Source: Bacteroidota bacterium (lineage in GTDB: Bacteria > Bacteroidota > Ignavibacteria > Ignavibacteriales > Ignavibacteriaceae). Taken from it: a DNA stretch of 64,000 nucleotides. Positions 42,198 to 51,913 of the stretch are shown here, in pieces. Each line of letters starts with the position of its first letter. Position 1 is the first letter of the stretch. The translations under genes and the position numbers were made by a program. The notes beneath the pieces were generated by a model. The model was given only the letters and a program-made list of their open reading frames with translations. It was not told the origin of the DNA and searched no databases. The DNA is taken from contig JAKAGV010000019.1 in the NCBI GenBank assembly GCA_021815405.1, forward strand, positions 62,001 to 126,000, in the 5' to 3' direction.

Positions 42198-44786
42198 ATG
42201 GGCTTTCCCAGATTTTTTCCCTTTACTATTCTATTAATATATGCTTTCATAATCCTGCCTCTTAATGCCCAGATAATATTTAAAGAATTACCAAATTACC
42301 AAATAAACAGCTCCGATTCTTCATTTTTCGATATTGGCTCAACCCGTTCTATTATTCCTCTTGATGGAAGATGGTATGTTTATCCTTACAGTAGTAAAGG
42401 GAAAAACAAAGTAACAGTTTCGGTTCCCTCAGTTTTCCATGGAAACGGCGACCTCGTTTTTGAAAAGTATTTTACTCTTACAAAGGATGAGCTTAATAAC
42501 CATGCGATGAAGCTTGTCTTTTTAGGATTAAATTATACCGCCGATATTTCAGTTAATGGGGTAATAATTTTCAGGCATTCGGGCGGAGATTTTCCTTTTT
42601 CCTTTAATCTCCCGCGAGATATACTTGGCACTGAAAAAAAGAATGTCCTGTCAGTCAGACTCTTTTACAAACTCGATTCGGAAAATACTATTCCGCTAAA
42701 GCAAAGATTTTTATTCCCTCAGAACTTCGGCGGAATAATCCGGGATGTTTACATCAAGATGATGCCGAACGTTGCGATTACCGACGAAAATTTATCTTCG
42801 GATTATAATCATTCCTCTGATAAAGCAAGGATAAACTTCTATGCTAAGATAAGCGACAATGCTTTCTATAATGATTCGTCTTCAAATAAAAATCAATTTA
42901 CTTTAAAAGTTAAATTCTTATCGCCCACCGGAAATGAAATCTCGGCGCCGGATAATACATTCACGCTTTCGCCCAACAAAGAAAAAGATATTACTCAATC
43001 GATAGACATTAATTCGCCGGTACTCTGGTCGCCTGCTTCTCCGCAATCATACAAAGTTTATTTTGAACTTTGGAACGGAAATAATTTAATTGACCGCTCG
43101 AAACAAACTCTTGCAGTTTATTCGTTAAAACCGGGAACAAATTCTCTTACGCTTAACGGCGAGCCTTTCCAGTTGAACGGCGTTACTTACGTTCCTTCTT
43201 ATGGAGAATATGGTAACCTTGCGACTTACAGTCAGATGGAAAATGATATTAAGATGATCAAAGATCTTGGATTTAATGCTGTAAGGTTTGCCAAATCGGT
43301 TCCGCATCCATACTACTTAAGTCTATGCGAAAAGTACGGTCTGCTTGCATTTATAGAGATACCGCTTAACATGGTTCCGGAGCCGATTGCCTCTGACCAG
43401 AATTTTATAAGCAGATGCAAGAATTATCTTTCAAATTTCTTGTATGCTTATCAAAAATATCCTGCAGTTGCGGCAGTTGGATTAGGAGGCGCATATCTGC
43501 CAAACTCCGATGCACAACTAGCATTGCTGAAAACTCTAGGTGCAATAGTAAAAAATAATTCCAATTTACTTACTTATGCATCATTCCACGGATTTAATAT
43601 TTCTCCTGTGGACAACATAGATATGTATGGAGTATCTCTTCTTAATAAGTCAGCCAATTCAATTGAAGAACAGTTGAAAAATCTGCAAAGTAAGCTTGGT
43701 GATGGAAAAGTTTTTATAAGCAGCGCTACATACATGGTTAATATCGGCAACACAAACGGATATGTAAATGAGTATTCGTTTGAGGCACAGGCAAAATATT
43801 TTGAAGATTTAATCGAATATGCCAACAATAATCCATTAGCAGGTTACTTCATCAATTCGATGTTCGATTATCGAGGCGATTATGCATCTCTTATAGCGGG
43901 ATACAACAAAAACAATTTGTATCGGATTGGCATCTGCGGCGAAAACAGAGAAACAGACAGGCTTGGTTATAAGGTAGTCTATTCCAAACTTCATAACACT
44001 GAAAAGGTAACAATTCCAATCGGCACTCAAAAGGATGATGCACCTATGATATTTATTGTTGTAGGACTTCTGCTTGCAATAATTATGGGTGTGCTTGTAA
44101 ACTCCGGCAGGAAATTTAGAGAGGACTCTTCCCGTGCGCTGCTAAGACCTTACAACTTTTTTGCTGATGTCCGCGACCAGAGAATTATGTCTGGCTACCA
44201 AACTACTGCACTAGCAGCAATTGTAGCTGCTGTTGCTGCATTGACTATAAGTAACTTGTTGTTTTACTTCAGAGAAAATGTAGTTTTGGAAAAACTTCTT
44301 TTAAGTTTCGGAAGTCAGGGTATTATTAAAACTTTCAGTTATCTTTCTTGGCATCCCTCGGCAGCGCTTCTTTGGCTGACAATTGCAAGCTTTGCATTTT
44401 TAATTATAATAACTTTAGTCGTAAAGATTGCTTCTTTCTTTGTGCGGAACCGTGTCTTTTATTCCGGAACTTACTTTGCAGTTATCTGGTCATTTCTTCC
44501 AATTGTGCTTTTAATTCCTTTGGGAATAGTTTTGTATCGTGTTCTCAGTGCGGATGTAGTAAATATTTATGTTTATCTGCTTCTTGCATTATTTGTCATT
44601 TGGATTTTTTACCGGCTTATGAAAGGAATTTATGTTATATTTGACGTTAATGCCGGAAGTGTTTACTTCTACAGCATTATAATCATTCTTGTTTGTCTCA
44701 GCGGCTTCCTGATTTTCTATCAGATGAAAAATTCTGTGGTTGATTATCTTCAGCTTACTTTTAAACAATATAATATTTTAAGGTAA
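42198..44786 (+). CDS. GH2-like ectodomain fused to a six-helix membrane domain; catalytic Glu apparently lost
   Basis: 862 residues. After a signal segment the order is: beta-sandwich like the GH2 sugar-binding domain (about 60-165, LVFLGLNYTADISVNGVIIF), an Ig-like sandwich (about 185-310), and a TIM-barrel-like part (about 312-600; LTLNGEPFQLNGVTYVPSYG, DLGFNAVRFAKSVPHPYYL, LCEKYGLLAFIEIPL). Where GH2 enzymes have an N-E acid/base the sequence is VGLGGAYLPNSD, and the nucleophile strand reads VFISSATYMVN, so neither Glu is seen. From about 614 there are six membrane helices (APMIFIVVGLLLAIIMGVL to FYSIIIILVCLSGFLIFYQM). Possibly a sugar-binding or scaffolding membrane protein. It ends 8 bases before smc. 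Confidence 0.8.
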   Translation: MGFPRFFPFTILLIYAFIILPLNAQIIFKELPNYQINSSDSSFFDIGSTRSIIPLDGRWYVYPYSSKGKNKVTVSVPSVFHGNGDLVFEKYFTLTKDELNNHAMKLVFLGLNYTADISVNGVIIFRHSGGDFPFSFNLPRDILGTEKKNVLSVRLFYKLDSENTIPLKQRFLFPQNFGGIIRDVYIKMMPNVAITDENLSSDYNHSSDKARINFYAKISDNAFYNDSSSNKNQFTLKVKFLSPTGNEISAPDNTFTLSPNKEKDITQSIDINSPVLWSPASPQSYKVYFELWNGNNLIDRSKQTLAVYSLKPGTNSLTLNGEPFQLNGVTYVPSYGEYGNLATYSQMENDIKMIKDLGFNAVRFAKSVPHPYYLSLCEKYGLLAFIEIPLNMVPEPIASDQNFISRCKNYLSNFLYAYQKYPAVAAVGLGGAYLPNSDAQLALLKTLGAIVKNNSNLLTYASFHGFNISPVDNIDMYGVSLLNKSANSIEEQLKNLQSKLGDGKVFISSATYMVNIGNTNGYVNEYSFEAQAKYFEDLIEYANNNPLAGYFINSMFDYRGDYASLIAGYNKNNLYRIGICGENRETDRLGYKVVYSKLHNTEKVTIPIGTQKDDAPMIFIVVGLLLAIIMGVLVNSGRKFREDSSRALLRPYNFFADVRDQRIMSGYQTTALAAIVAAVAALTISNLLFYFRENVVLEKLLLSFGSQGIIKTFSYLSWHPSAALLWLTIASFAFLIIITLVVKIASFFVRNRVFYSGTYFAVIWSFLPIVLLIPLGIVLYRVLSADVVNIYVYLLLALFVIWIFYRLMKGIYVIFDVNAGSVYFYSIIIILVCLSGFLIFYQMKNSVVDYLQLTFKQYNILR

Positions 44787-44794
44787 CGTTCCAA

Positions 44795-47700
44795 TTGTAT
44801 TTATCACGACTTGAAATATTAGGATTCAAATCATTCGCTTTAAAAACTCAGGTTAACTTTAACCAGGGTGTTACATCCATTGTCGGACCAAACGGATGCG
44901 GTAAGACGAACATTGCCGATGCTATCCGGTGGTGCCTTGGCGAACAGCGCAGCGCCGCATTACGAAGCGACAAGATGGAAAATGTTATCTTCAACGGTAC
45001 TACAAACAAAAAGCCGATGGGAATGGCTGAAGTATCATTAACTATTCAGAATAACAAAGGAATACTACCTACAGAATATTCTGAAGTAACAATAACGCGG
45101 AGAATTTTTAGATCGGGCGAAAGTGAATATCTTCTTAACAAAAACGTCTGCCGGTTAAAAGATATTACAAATCTTTTTATGGATACCGGAATGGGCGCGA
45201 ATGCTTATTCCGTAATCGAGCTTAAGATGGTTGAAAATATTTTAAGCAGTAAGACTGAAGACCGCAGAACAATGTTTGAAGAAGCTGCCGGAGTAAATAA
45301 ATATAAGCTAAGAAGACGTCTTGCTCTTAGGAAGCTTGATGAAGTAAAAGCTGACCTGGTGCGTGTAAATGATATTGTTGCTGAGGTTGAAAAGAAAGTC
45401 AGCTCACTTGAGCGCCAGGCAAAGCGAGCAGACAGGTATAACAAAATTTCTTCAACATTGCGCGAACTTGAACTCGATCTAGCGGAAAGAGAACTTTCTT
45501 TGTTCAACATCCAGAAGACGGAGATAAAAGATAATAAAGAAGCGAACTTTGCAAAGAAGATTTCTGTTGAATCTGATCTTGCAAAGCTTGAAGATGAAAT
45601 AAAAGAAATCAAGCAAACTCTCACGGAAATTGAATCGCAATTGAAGAGCAAGCGTGCCGAGGTTACTTCTCAAACAGAAAAGATTTATAACGTTCAAAAG
45701 CATATTTCAGTTGCCGAAGAAAGAAAAACTTCGCTTGTAAGAAACATTGAGAGATACAAGCAGGAGCTTGATGAGCTGAATTATCAGCTAAAAGAAGCTG
45801 AGGAAATGATCGCCGACGGCACTGAAAATATAAAAGATCTCTCAGACCGAATTGAAGCTAAGCAGGAAGATAAGAAAAACACTTCGGAAAAAGTCGAGCA
45901 ATTTAAAATTCAGCTTGAAGAAAAAAGAAATTCATTAAAATCTCAGTCGGAAGTTCTTCTTGAAAAGTTTAAGGAGATTACAAACAAGGAGAACGAGCTT
46001 TCGAATATTGAAAAAGCTTTGGAAGCGAAGAATCTTTCCATCAGCAAACTGAATGAGCGAATCCAATCGCTGACAAATAATATTGCAAAAACAGTCGGTT
46101 ATCTTTCTGAGCTTGAAGAAGAAAAATCGGATACTGAAAAGAGGATTGCAGAAGCTGAATCAATTTATCTTCAGAAGCAGAAGGAAAAGGAAAACCTTGA
46201 GAAGGAATTAAATTCGGTAAAAGAAAAAGAGCTTGAATTTAAAAGTGTTATCAACGGGCTGAAAGATAAAATCAGCTTGATACAAAACTTGATTGATAAC
46301 CTTGAAGGTGTTTCCAAAGGTGCAAAGGCTCTGCTTGAAAACAGCGACTGGGCGAGAGGCAATAAAACTTTGCTTGCACACATCGGCAACTCTTCCGATG
46401 AATACCGCTTTGCAGTTGAAGCTTCGCTAAAAAATAATTTGAACGATATCTTGATTGAAACGATTGATGATCTTAAGAACGGAATTGATTATCTGAAGAG
46501 CAATGAAGTCGGCAAGGCTTCATTTTATGTTTTTGGATTTGACGATCACCGGCAGAAATCTTTTCTAGAAAAAATCCAGGCGTGGTCAACAAATAAGAAG
46601 TCAAAGCGAATCGGCAAGGAAAGCGGGTTTGTCGGCTGGGCATTTGATTTAGTTCATACAGATGATCAATGGAAGCAGTTCTTCAAAAAGCTGCTTGATA
46701 AAACCGTCGTCGTTGATTCGCTTGATACTGCTTTTAATCTTTCACACAAGTACGGTGAATTTAATTTTGCAACTTTAACAGGCGACTTTGTTAATCACTC
46801 CGGAAGCGTTGAAGCCGGCTCAACACCCCGCCCCGATGACTCTCTATTTGGAAGAAAACAATTTTTAGAAAAGTTAAAAGATGATTTTCCTAAAAAGGAA
46901 AAAGAACTTGAGGGAATCCGGAAAGAAATTGAATCGCTGGAAGAAAGGATAAATGAGATTGATCTTAAAGTCCTTTCCGAGCGCGGTAAGCTGCTTGTAA
47001 ACGATCTTGCAAATGTTGAGAAGCAGATTGCTCAATTCGAATTTGAAAAGAACAAAGCGAATGATGAGATTGAAAAAACTAGGCATGAGATAAATGATCT
47101 TGCGTCTGAATCAAATCAGCTTGATAATGAAAGGCAGAGTTTAAGCTCGCTTCTTGAAAATCAAAAAGCAGAAAGAGCGAAAGCCGAAGAGAACCAGAAG
47201 CTTCTTGAAGATGGGTTTAAGAAGTTTGAAGATGAATTTAATCTTGTAGTTGCAGAGCAGAATAGAATTAATCTCGAGCTGGAGCGTTTGCTTGGCGAAA
47301 AGAAAAACACGGAGAATTCAGTTAAGCGTGCGCAGGATTCAATAGAGACAATTCAAAAATCTATTTCGAAGCGAGAGTTTGATATTTCATCTTCATCTGA
47401 AGAGTTGACTTCGCTTGAAAATGTAATTGATGAGAATAAACTTGAGTTGGATGAACTGACTTTAGGTAAACAGCGTCTTAATCTGGAAGAAAAAGAAATT
47501 GATTTGCACTACCGAGAAGTTAGAAAGCAAAACTCAGATAAGGAAGAGCAGCAGAATTCACTCCGCAAAGAAAGAGAAATTATTTCCGAAGAGATTCACA
47601 ACAGTGATATGAGGCTAAGCGAGATAAATATGAAGACAGCGAATCTCCAGGAGAATATTCGCGAGAATTATTCGATCGCTGTTGAGCTTAAATCCTTCGA

Positions 47701-48388
47701 AGATTTGAATACTTTTAATTTTACCCAGCGCACCGAAGAAGTTCATTCACTTAAGCAGCAGATAAAAAATCTTGGACCGATTAACCTGCTGGCATATTCT
47801 GAATTCGAAGAAGAGAAGCAGCGTCTTGAATTTCTGACAAAGCAGCGTAATGATTTGCTTGAATCCGAAAAAGACGTTGTTAAGACAATCGAAGAAATAA
47901 ATAATACTGCTCAAACGCAGTTTATGGAGACGTTTGAGAAAATACGGAACAACTTCACCGACATTTTTCGCGGGCTGTTTAATCCCGGCGATGAAGCCGA
48001 TCTAAAGCTTGAAGAGAATGTTGATCCGCTTGAAGGAAAGATTGAAATCATCGCCAAGCCGAAAGGCAAGCGTCCTACTTCAATCGAACTTCTCTCGGGA
48101 GGTGAAAAAACTTTAACGGCTATTGCGCTTTTATTTTCTATTTATCTTGTAAAGCCGAGCCCGTTCTGTATTCTAGATGAAGTAGACGCTCCTTTAGACG
48201 ATGCAAATATCGACAGGTATACAAAAATCATCCGCGATTTCAGTAACGATACTCAATTCATCGTCGTTACTCATAATAAAAGAACAATGGAGGCTGCCGA
48301 TACTCTTTACGGCGTAACAATGCAGGAAGAGGGCATATCGAAATTGGTTAGTGTAAGATTTAACGAGGACTTTAATTTTGTATCATGA
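44795..48388 (+). CDS. smc: Chromosome segregation protein SMC
   Basis: 1197 residues, full length. N-terminal head with Walker A GPNGCGKTN (about 31-39), long coiled coils, a hinge (about 505-670, beginning near SKGAKALLENSDWARG), and C-terminal head with LLSGGEKTLTAIALL and Walker B FCILDEVDAPLDDAN, H motif FIVVTHNKRTMEAA. Condenses and segregates the chromosome with ScpA/B (not in this window). The start is a TTG (44795), in line with MYL-type starts of orthologs, with weak ribosome site. Its last codons overlap the open frame of the next gene. Confidence 0.96.
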   Translation: MYLSRLEILGFKSFALKTQVNFNQGVTSIVGPNGCGKTNIADAIRWCLGEQRSAALRSDKMENVIFNGTTNKKPMGMAEVSLTIQNNKGILPTEYSEVTITRRIFRSGESEYLLNKNVCRLKDITNLFMDTGMGANAYSVIELKMVENILSSKTEDRRTMFEEAAGVNKYKLRRRLALRKLDEVKADLVRVNDIVAEVEKKVSSLERQAKRADRYNKISSTLRELELDLAERELSLFNIQKTEIKDNKEANFAKKISVESDLAKLEDEIKEIKQTLTEIESQLKSKRAEVTSQTEKIYNVQKHISVAEERKTSLVRNIERYKQELDELNYQLKEAEEMIADGTENIKDLSDRIEAKQEDKKNTSEKVEQFKIQLEEKRNSLKSQSEVLLEKFKEITNKENELSNIEKALEAKNLSISKLNERIQSLTNNIAKTVGYLSELEEEKSDTEKRIAEAESIYLQKQKEKENLEKELNSVKEKELEFKSVINGLKDKISLIQNLIDNLEGVSKGAKALLENSDWARGNKTLLAHIGNSSDEYRFAVEASLKNNLNDILIETIDDLKNGIDYLKSNEVGKASFYVFGFDDHRQKSFLEKIQAWSTNKKSKRIGKESGFVGWAFDLVHTDDQWKQFFKKLLDKTVVVDSLDTAFNLSHKYGEFNFATLTGDFVNHSGSVEAGSTPRPDDSLFGRKQFLEKLKDDFPKKEKELEGIRKEIESLEERINEIDLKVLSERGKLLVNDLANVEKQIAQFEFEKNKANDEIEKTRHEINDLASESNQLDNERQSLSSLLENQKAERAKAEENQKLLEDGFKKFEDEFNLVVAEQNRINLELERLLGEKKNTENSVKRAQDSIETIQKSISKREFDISSSSEELTSLENVIDENKLELDELTLGKQRLNLEEKEIDLHYREVRKQNSDKEEQQNSLRKEREIISEEIHNSDMRLSEINMKTANLQENIRENYSIAVELKSFEDLNTFNFTQRTEEVHSLKQQIKNLGPINLLAYSEFEEEKQRLEFLTKQRNDLLESEKDVVKTIEEINNTAQTQFMETFEKIRNNFTDIFRGLFNPGDEADLKLEENVDPLEGKIEIIAKPKGKRPTSIELLSGGEKTLTAIALLFSIYLVKPSPFCILDEVDAPLDDANIDRYTKIIRDFSNDTQFIVVTHNKRTMEAADTLYGVTMQEEGISKLVSVRFNEDFNFVS

Positions 48389-48434
48389 CTTAGCAGAATA
48401 TAGCGAGGTATTATTTAGAGGAGATAATTTAAGT

Positions 48435-50414
48435 TTGAATTTTCTGATTCAAGCTGTACTGATTACCGGCTTCTTCTTGATCTTCTGTACCAGCAGCTTT
48501 GCACAGTGGGTAAGTGATCCATCGATGAACACAAAACTAGTAACCGAGACGCACAATCCTATTAATTTATCTGCAGTTAGTGATTTAAACGGTGGCTCGT
48601 TTGTATTTTGGGAGGATAATAAGTACGGATATCAAAGTGAAGTGTTTTATGTTCACCTGGATGCAAACGGAAAAGTAAGTTTTAGAGCCGATGGGAAAAG
48701 AGTGTCCTCTTTAAGCGGACCTGAGGATAATCCGGTATGTGCAACTGCTTCACCAAATTCTGCAGTAGTCATCTGGAATGATCTTTCTTATTCAAATTCG
48801 GGGAGTTTGTTCGCTCAGCGTGTCTATGCTAACGGAGAAGAAGCGTGGGGCGATAAAGGATTGCAGATTTCAAAATCCGAAGACGCAGTAAGCGAATACT
48901 CGGTTGGAGTTGATAAATCTGACAATACATTTATTTCATATATAGCTAAGGAACCGGAGCTTAACGGAGATTTTAAGGTTGAAGTACAAAAAGTTTCAAG
49001 CGATGGTAAGATGCTTTTTAATCAAAATGAAAAATTAGTATTCGAATCTCATGACAGAAAAATGATGACCACTACAGTGCCGGACGACAGCGGCGGAGTC
49101 TTTGTTTTCTGGATCGAAATGCTAAACGGAAGAAGCATGATTTTCGGACAGCATATCAACAGCAGTGGTAAAAAAGTCTGGGGAATTGATGATGCTGAAC
49201 TCCATGAAAAGCCTTTAGATATTTCAAGTACCGCTCACAATGTAATCTCCTATGTTGCAAAGAAGGCATTCAATAACTCAGTTTATATTGCCTGGCAGAC
49301 GCAAACTAAAAGTAAAGACATTTATCACCAACTAATTAATTACAGAGGCAGAATTCAATGGAAGCGTGGTGGTAAATTAGCTACTCCACTTAGAGGCGAT
49401 CAACTTGATCCGCAGGCTGTCTGTACTGACTCTTCAATAATTCTAAGCTGGACTAATGAGTACAGAAATGATAAAGATATTTATATTGAAAGATATGATG
49501 AAAAAGGAAATCCTCTCTGGAACAGATTGGGTGAGCCGGTAATAAAGATGCATGGAGATCAATTTGGTCAAAGGATGATTCCCGATGGGAAAAACGGAGT
49601 TATCATAGCTTGGATTGACCGACGTATTGATTCGTTACTGGCAAATATCTACGTCCAACGGATTAACAGTGAAGGGAAAGAATTGTGGAATCAGTATGGC
49701 GTAATTGCAGCTTCAGAAAAAAATACATTAAAGAGTTATCTCTCCGTTGTTCCAGATGGAAATGATGGTGTTATTACGATTTTTAAAAATTCTACAAAGA
49801 CAAAAAGTGAAATCTTCGGACAGAAAATCTTCAGCACGGGTACTTACTCTTCGCAGATTGTTAGTTTAAGCACTGCGCTGACAGGCGACAGTATAAAGAT
49901 AGCTTGGATTGCTGCTAACGAAAGAGGTTCGACAGATTATAGTATTGAAAGAGCGTTAAAAAGTGCAGACGGAGGCGTTGACTGGGATACAGTCGGTTCT
50001 GTTCATTCTCAAGGAAAAGGAATGGAAGTTCATTATGAGTTTTATGATAAACCGGATACAAGCGGAACTTTGTATTATAGAGTAGTTCAAACTAATGCTT
50101 CCGGTGATTTTCAGAATTCGGAAATAAGTAGTATTAATTATTTTGGTGCCGCTTCCGGCGTGGTTGTTGCGCAGAATTTTCCAAATCCTTTTACAGATTC
50201 GACTGTCATAAGTTTTTATCTTCCGGATCCGGAGCCAGTTACAATAGAATTTTTTGATGAGCATGTCGTTAAGATTAGTGAGATTGATAATTCATTTCCT
50301 GCAGGAGAAAATAAAATTACGTTTTATGCTAAGGGATTAAAGCCTGGAATTTATTTTTATAGGCTGAAAGCAGATGACTTCGTTGATGTTAAGAAGATGA
50401 TTATTACAAACTAA
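48435..50414 (+). CDS. Secreted protein with type IX (Por) sorting domain
   Basis: About 660 residues from the TTG at 48435, chosen because AGAGGAGAT lies 9 bases before it and it places the signal peptide (LNFLIQAVLITGFFLIFCTS, then SFAQW) at the N-terminus; the frame is open 57 bases further, into the smc end. The body has repeating beta-propeller-like units (GGSFVFWEDNKYGYQ, GGVFVFWIEMLNGR, GVIIAWIDRRIDS). The C-terminus is a T9SS sorting domain: VAQNFPNPFTDSTVISFYLP, then GLKPGIYFYRLKADDFVDVK. Exported across the outer membrane. Function unknown. Confidence 0.85.
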   Translation: MNFLIQAVLITGFFLIFCTSSFAQWVSDPSMNTKLVTETHNPINLSAVSDLNGGSFVFWEDNKYGYQSEVFYVHLDANGKVSFRADGKRVSSLSGPEDNPVCATASPNSAVVIWNDLSYSNSGSLFAQRVYANGEEAWGDKGLQISKSEDAVSEYSVGVDKSDNTFISYIAKEPELNGDFKVEVQKVSSDGKMLFNQNEKLVFESHDRKMMTTTVPDDSGGVFVFWIEMLNGRSMIFGQHINSSGKKVWGIDDAELHEKPLDISSTAHNVISYVAKKAFNNSVYIAWQTQTKSKDIYHQLINYRGRIQWKRGGKLATPLRGDQLDPQAVCTDSSIILSWTNEYRNDKDIYIERYDEKGNPLWNRLGEPVIKMHGDQFGQRMIPDGKNGVIIAWIDRRIDSLLANIYVQRINSEGKELWNQYGVIAASEKNTLKSYLSVVPDGNDGVITIFKNSTKTKSEIFGQKIFSTGTYSSQIVSLSTALTGDSIKIAWIAANERGSTDYSIERALKSADGGVDWDTVGSVHSQGKGMEVHYEFYDKPDTSGTLYYRVVQTNASGDFQNSEISSINYFGAASGVVVAQNFPNPFTDSTVISFYLPDPEPVTIEFFDEHVVKISEIDNSFPAGENKITFYAKGLKPGIYFYRLKADDFVDVKKMIITN

Positions 50415-51133
50415 TGGAAAAGATTTTCAAAATATTTGTCGACTTTGACGGCACAATTACAAAGGTTGATGTAGGCGATTCGCTTTTCAGTCAATTCGGC
50501 AATAAAGAAGAAGTTGACAAAATTATTTCAAAACTTCTGGACGATGAAATTTCTGCGAAGCAATCTTGGATATCTTTATGCAAGACGGTTGGCAAAGTTG
50601 ATAAACAAAAACTTGATGCGTATGTAGATTCAATCGAAATTGATGAGACTTTTCATATACTCGTTGACTACTGCATTAAAAATAAAATAGAGCTTTTCGT
50701 ACTAAGTGACGGGTTTGATTATTATATCGAAAGAATTTTTAAGAAAGAAAATTTGAGCGGAATAAAAGTATATTCAAATAAATTAACTTTTACCGATGAC
50801 GGAAGTATGATTCCGGTTTTCCCTTATCTTGATGCGGATTGTACAAGCTCGGCAAACTGCAAGAGGAATCATATAATTAACCATAGCAGCGATGATGATT
50901 ATACGGTGTTCATTGGCGACGGCAATTCCGATAAGTACACTGCGCAGTTCTGCGATTTTATCTTCGCCAAAGATGATTTACTAAAGTTTTGCGAGAGAGA
51001 AAGAATAACTTATTTCCCGTTTACAAATTTTAATGATGTAGTTACAAAGCTTGGGCAGCTTCAATCCAAAAAAAGATTGAAGAAGCGTCATCAAGCTGAA
51101 TTGAAAAGGAAAGAAATTTACACAATAGAATAG
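50414..51133 (+). CDS. HAD-IB family phosphatase, MtnX-like
   Basis: 239 residues. HAD motif I FVDFDGTITKVD, motif II in LFVLSDGFDYYIE, motif IV GDGNSDKYTAQFCD; a helical cap lies between. The fold and these motifs resemble MtnX (methionine salvage 2-hydroxy-3-keto-5-methylthiopentenyl-1-P phosphatase) and other PSP-like phosphatases. No other methionine-salvage gene is nearby, so the substrate is uncertain. Its start overlaps the preceding stop by one base, so translation is coupled. Confidence 0.82.
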   Translation: MEKIFKIFVDFDGTITKVDVGDSLFSQFGNKEEVDKIISKLLDDEISAKQSWISLCKTVGKVDKQKLDAYVDSIEIDETFHILVDYCIKNKIELFVLSDGFDYYIERIFKKENLSGIKVYSNKLTFTDDGSMIPVFPYLDADCTSSANCKRNHIINHSSDDDYTVFIGDGNSDKYTAQFCDFIFAKDDLLKFCERERITYFPFTNFNDVVTKLGQLQSKKRLKKRHQAELKRKEIYTIE

Positions 51134-51208
51134 TTTGTTGTGTGCAGTTTGTTTTTTGAAGATATTTAAGCACAGCAAACTACAAACAACGGACCATAAA
51201 TAAAGATT

Positions 51209-51796
51209 ATGTCGAACATAGCAAATAAATTTTTTAAATATAGAAGTTATACGCCGATACCGTTTATAATACTCATGTTATTATATGAAGATGCGAACGT
51301 GTGGAGCTTAATCTTAGGATTTATAATGGCGCTAACCGGTGAGTTTATCCGGTTCTGGGGCGTTAGCTGGGCTGGCAGTGAAACGCGTACGACCGGGAGT
51401 GTCGGCGGTACATTTTTAATTATTAGCGGACCGTTTGCATACATCCGCAACCCGCTTTATGCAGGCAACATTTTGATGTACCTTGGTTTTGGAATTATGT
51501 CTTTCGCAATTTTTCCTTATCTACAGGTTGTTGCTTTACTTTTCTTCTTTATCCAATATCATTACATAGTTATGGAAGAAGAAGGATATCTTGCTAAAAC
51601 TTACGGCAGCAGTTACGAAGAATACTGCAAGAACGTTCCGAGATTTTTTCCGAGGCTGACTCCTTATAAATCTAAGAATGTTGTACAGCCGCCGTTTGAT
51701 TGGAAAGATGGTTTGAAGTCTGAGAGAAGAACATTGCAGGCGTTTTTGTTTGTAACGCTAACAATTCTTCTTTTATGGTTTTTCAGAAGATTTTAA
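51209..51796 (+). CDS. Isoprenylcysteine carboxyl methyltransferase / PEMT family membrane protein
   Basis: 195 residues with about five membrane helices (for example WSLILGFIMALTGEFIRFWG, FAIFPYLQVVALLFFFIQYH) and the ICMT/PEMT signature ISGPFAYIRNPLYAGNILM, followed by MEEEGYLAKTYGSSYEEYCK. Enzymes of this family methylate lipids or prenylated cysteines using SAM. In bacteria they are generally of unknown role. Lies upstream of lpxB in the lipid A gene group. Confidence 0.87.
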   Translation: MSNIANKFFKYRSYTPIPFIILMLLYEDANVWSLILGFIMALTGEFIRFWGVSWAGSETRTTGSVGGTFLIISGPFAYIRNPLYAGNILMYLGFGIMSFAIFPYLQVVALLFFFIQYHYIVMEEEGYLAKTYGSSYEEYCKNVPRFFPRLTPYKSKNVVQPPFDWKDGLKSERRTLQAFLFVTLTILLLWFFRRF

Positions 51797-51913
51797 TTAT
51801 GAAGATAAGTCGAAACCTGATTGAATATTGGAGTGTTTAAGTGCAACGGCTATTCCATTACTTCGGAAACATTCATGAAAGATTTGAACGTTTTAAAAAC
51901 ATCCGGCTAAGTT

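Noticed and set aside
48378-48434. Upstream extension of the T9SS protein into the smc end
   Set aside because: The ribosome site and signal peptide place the start at the TTG at 48435.
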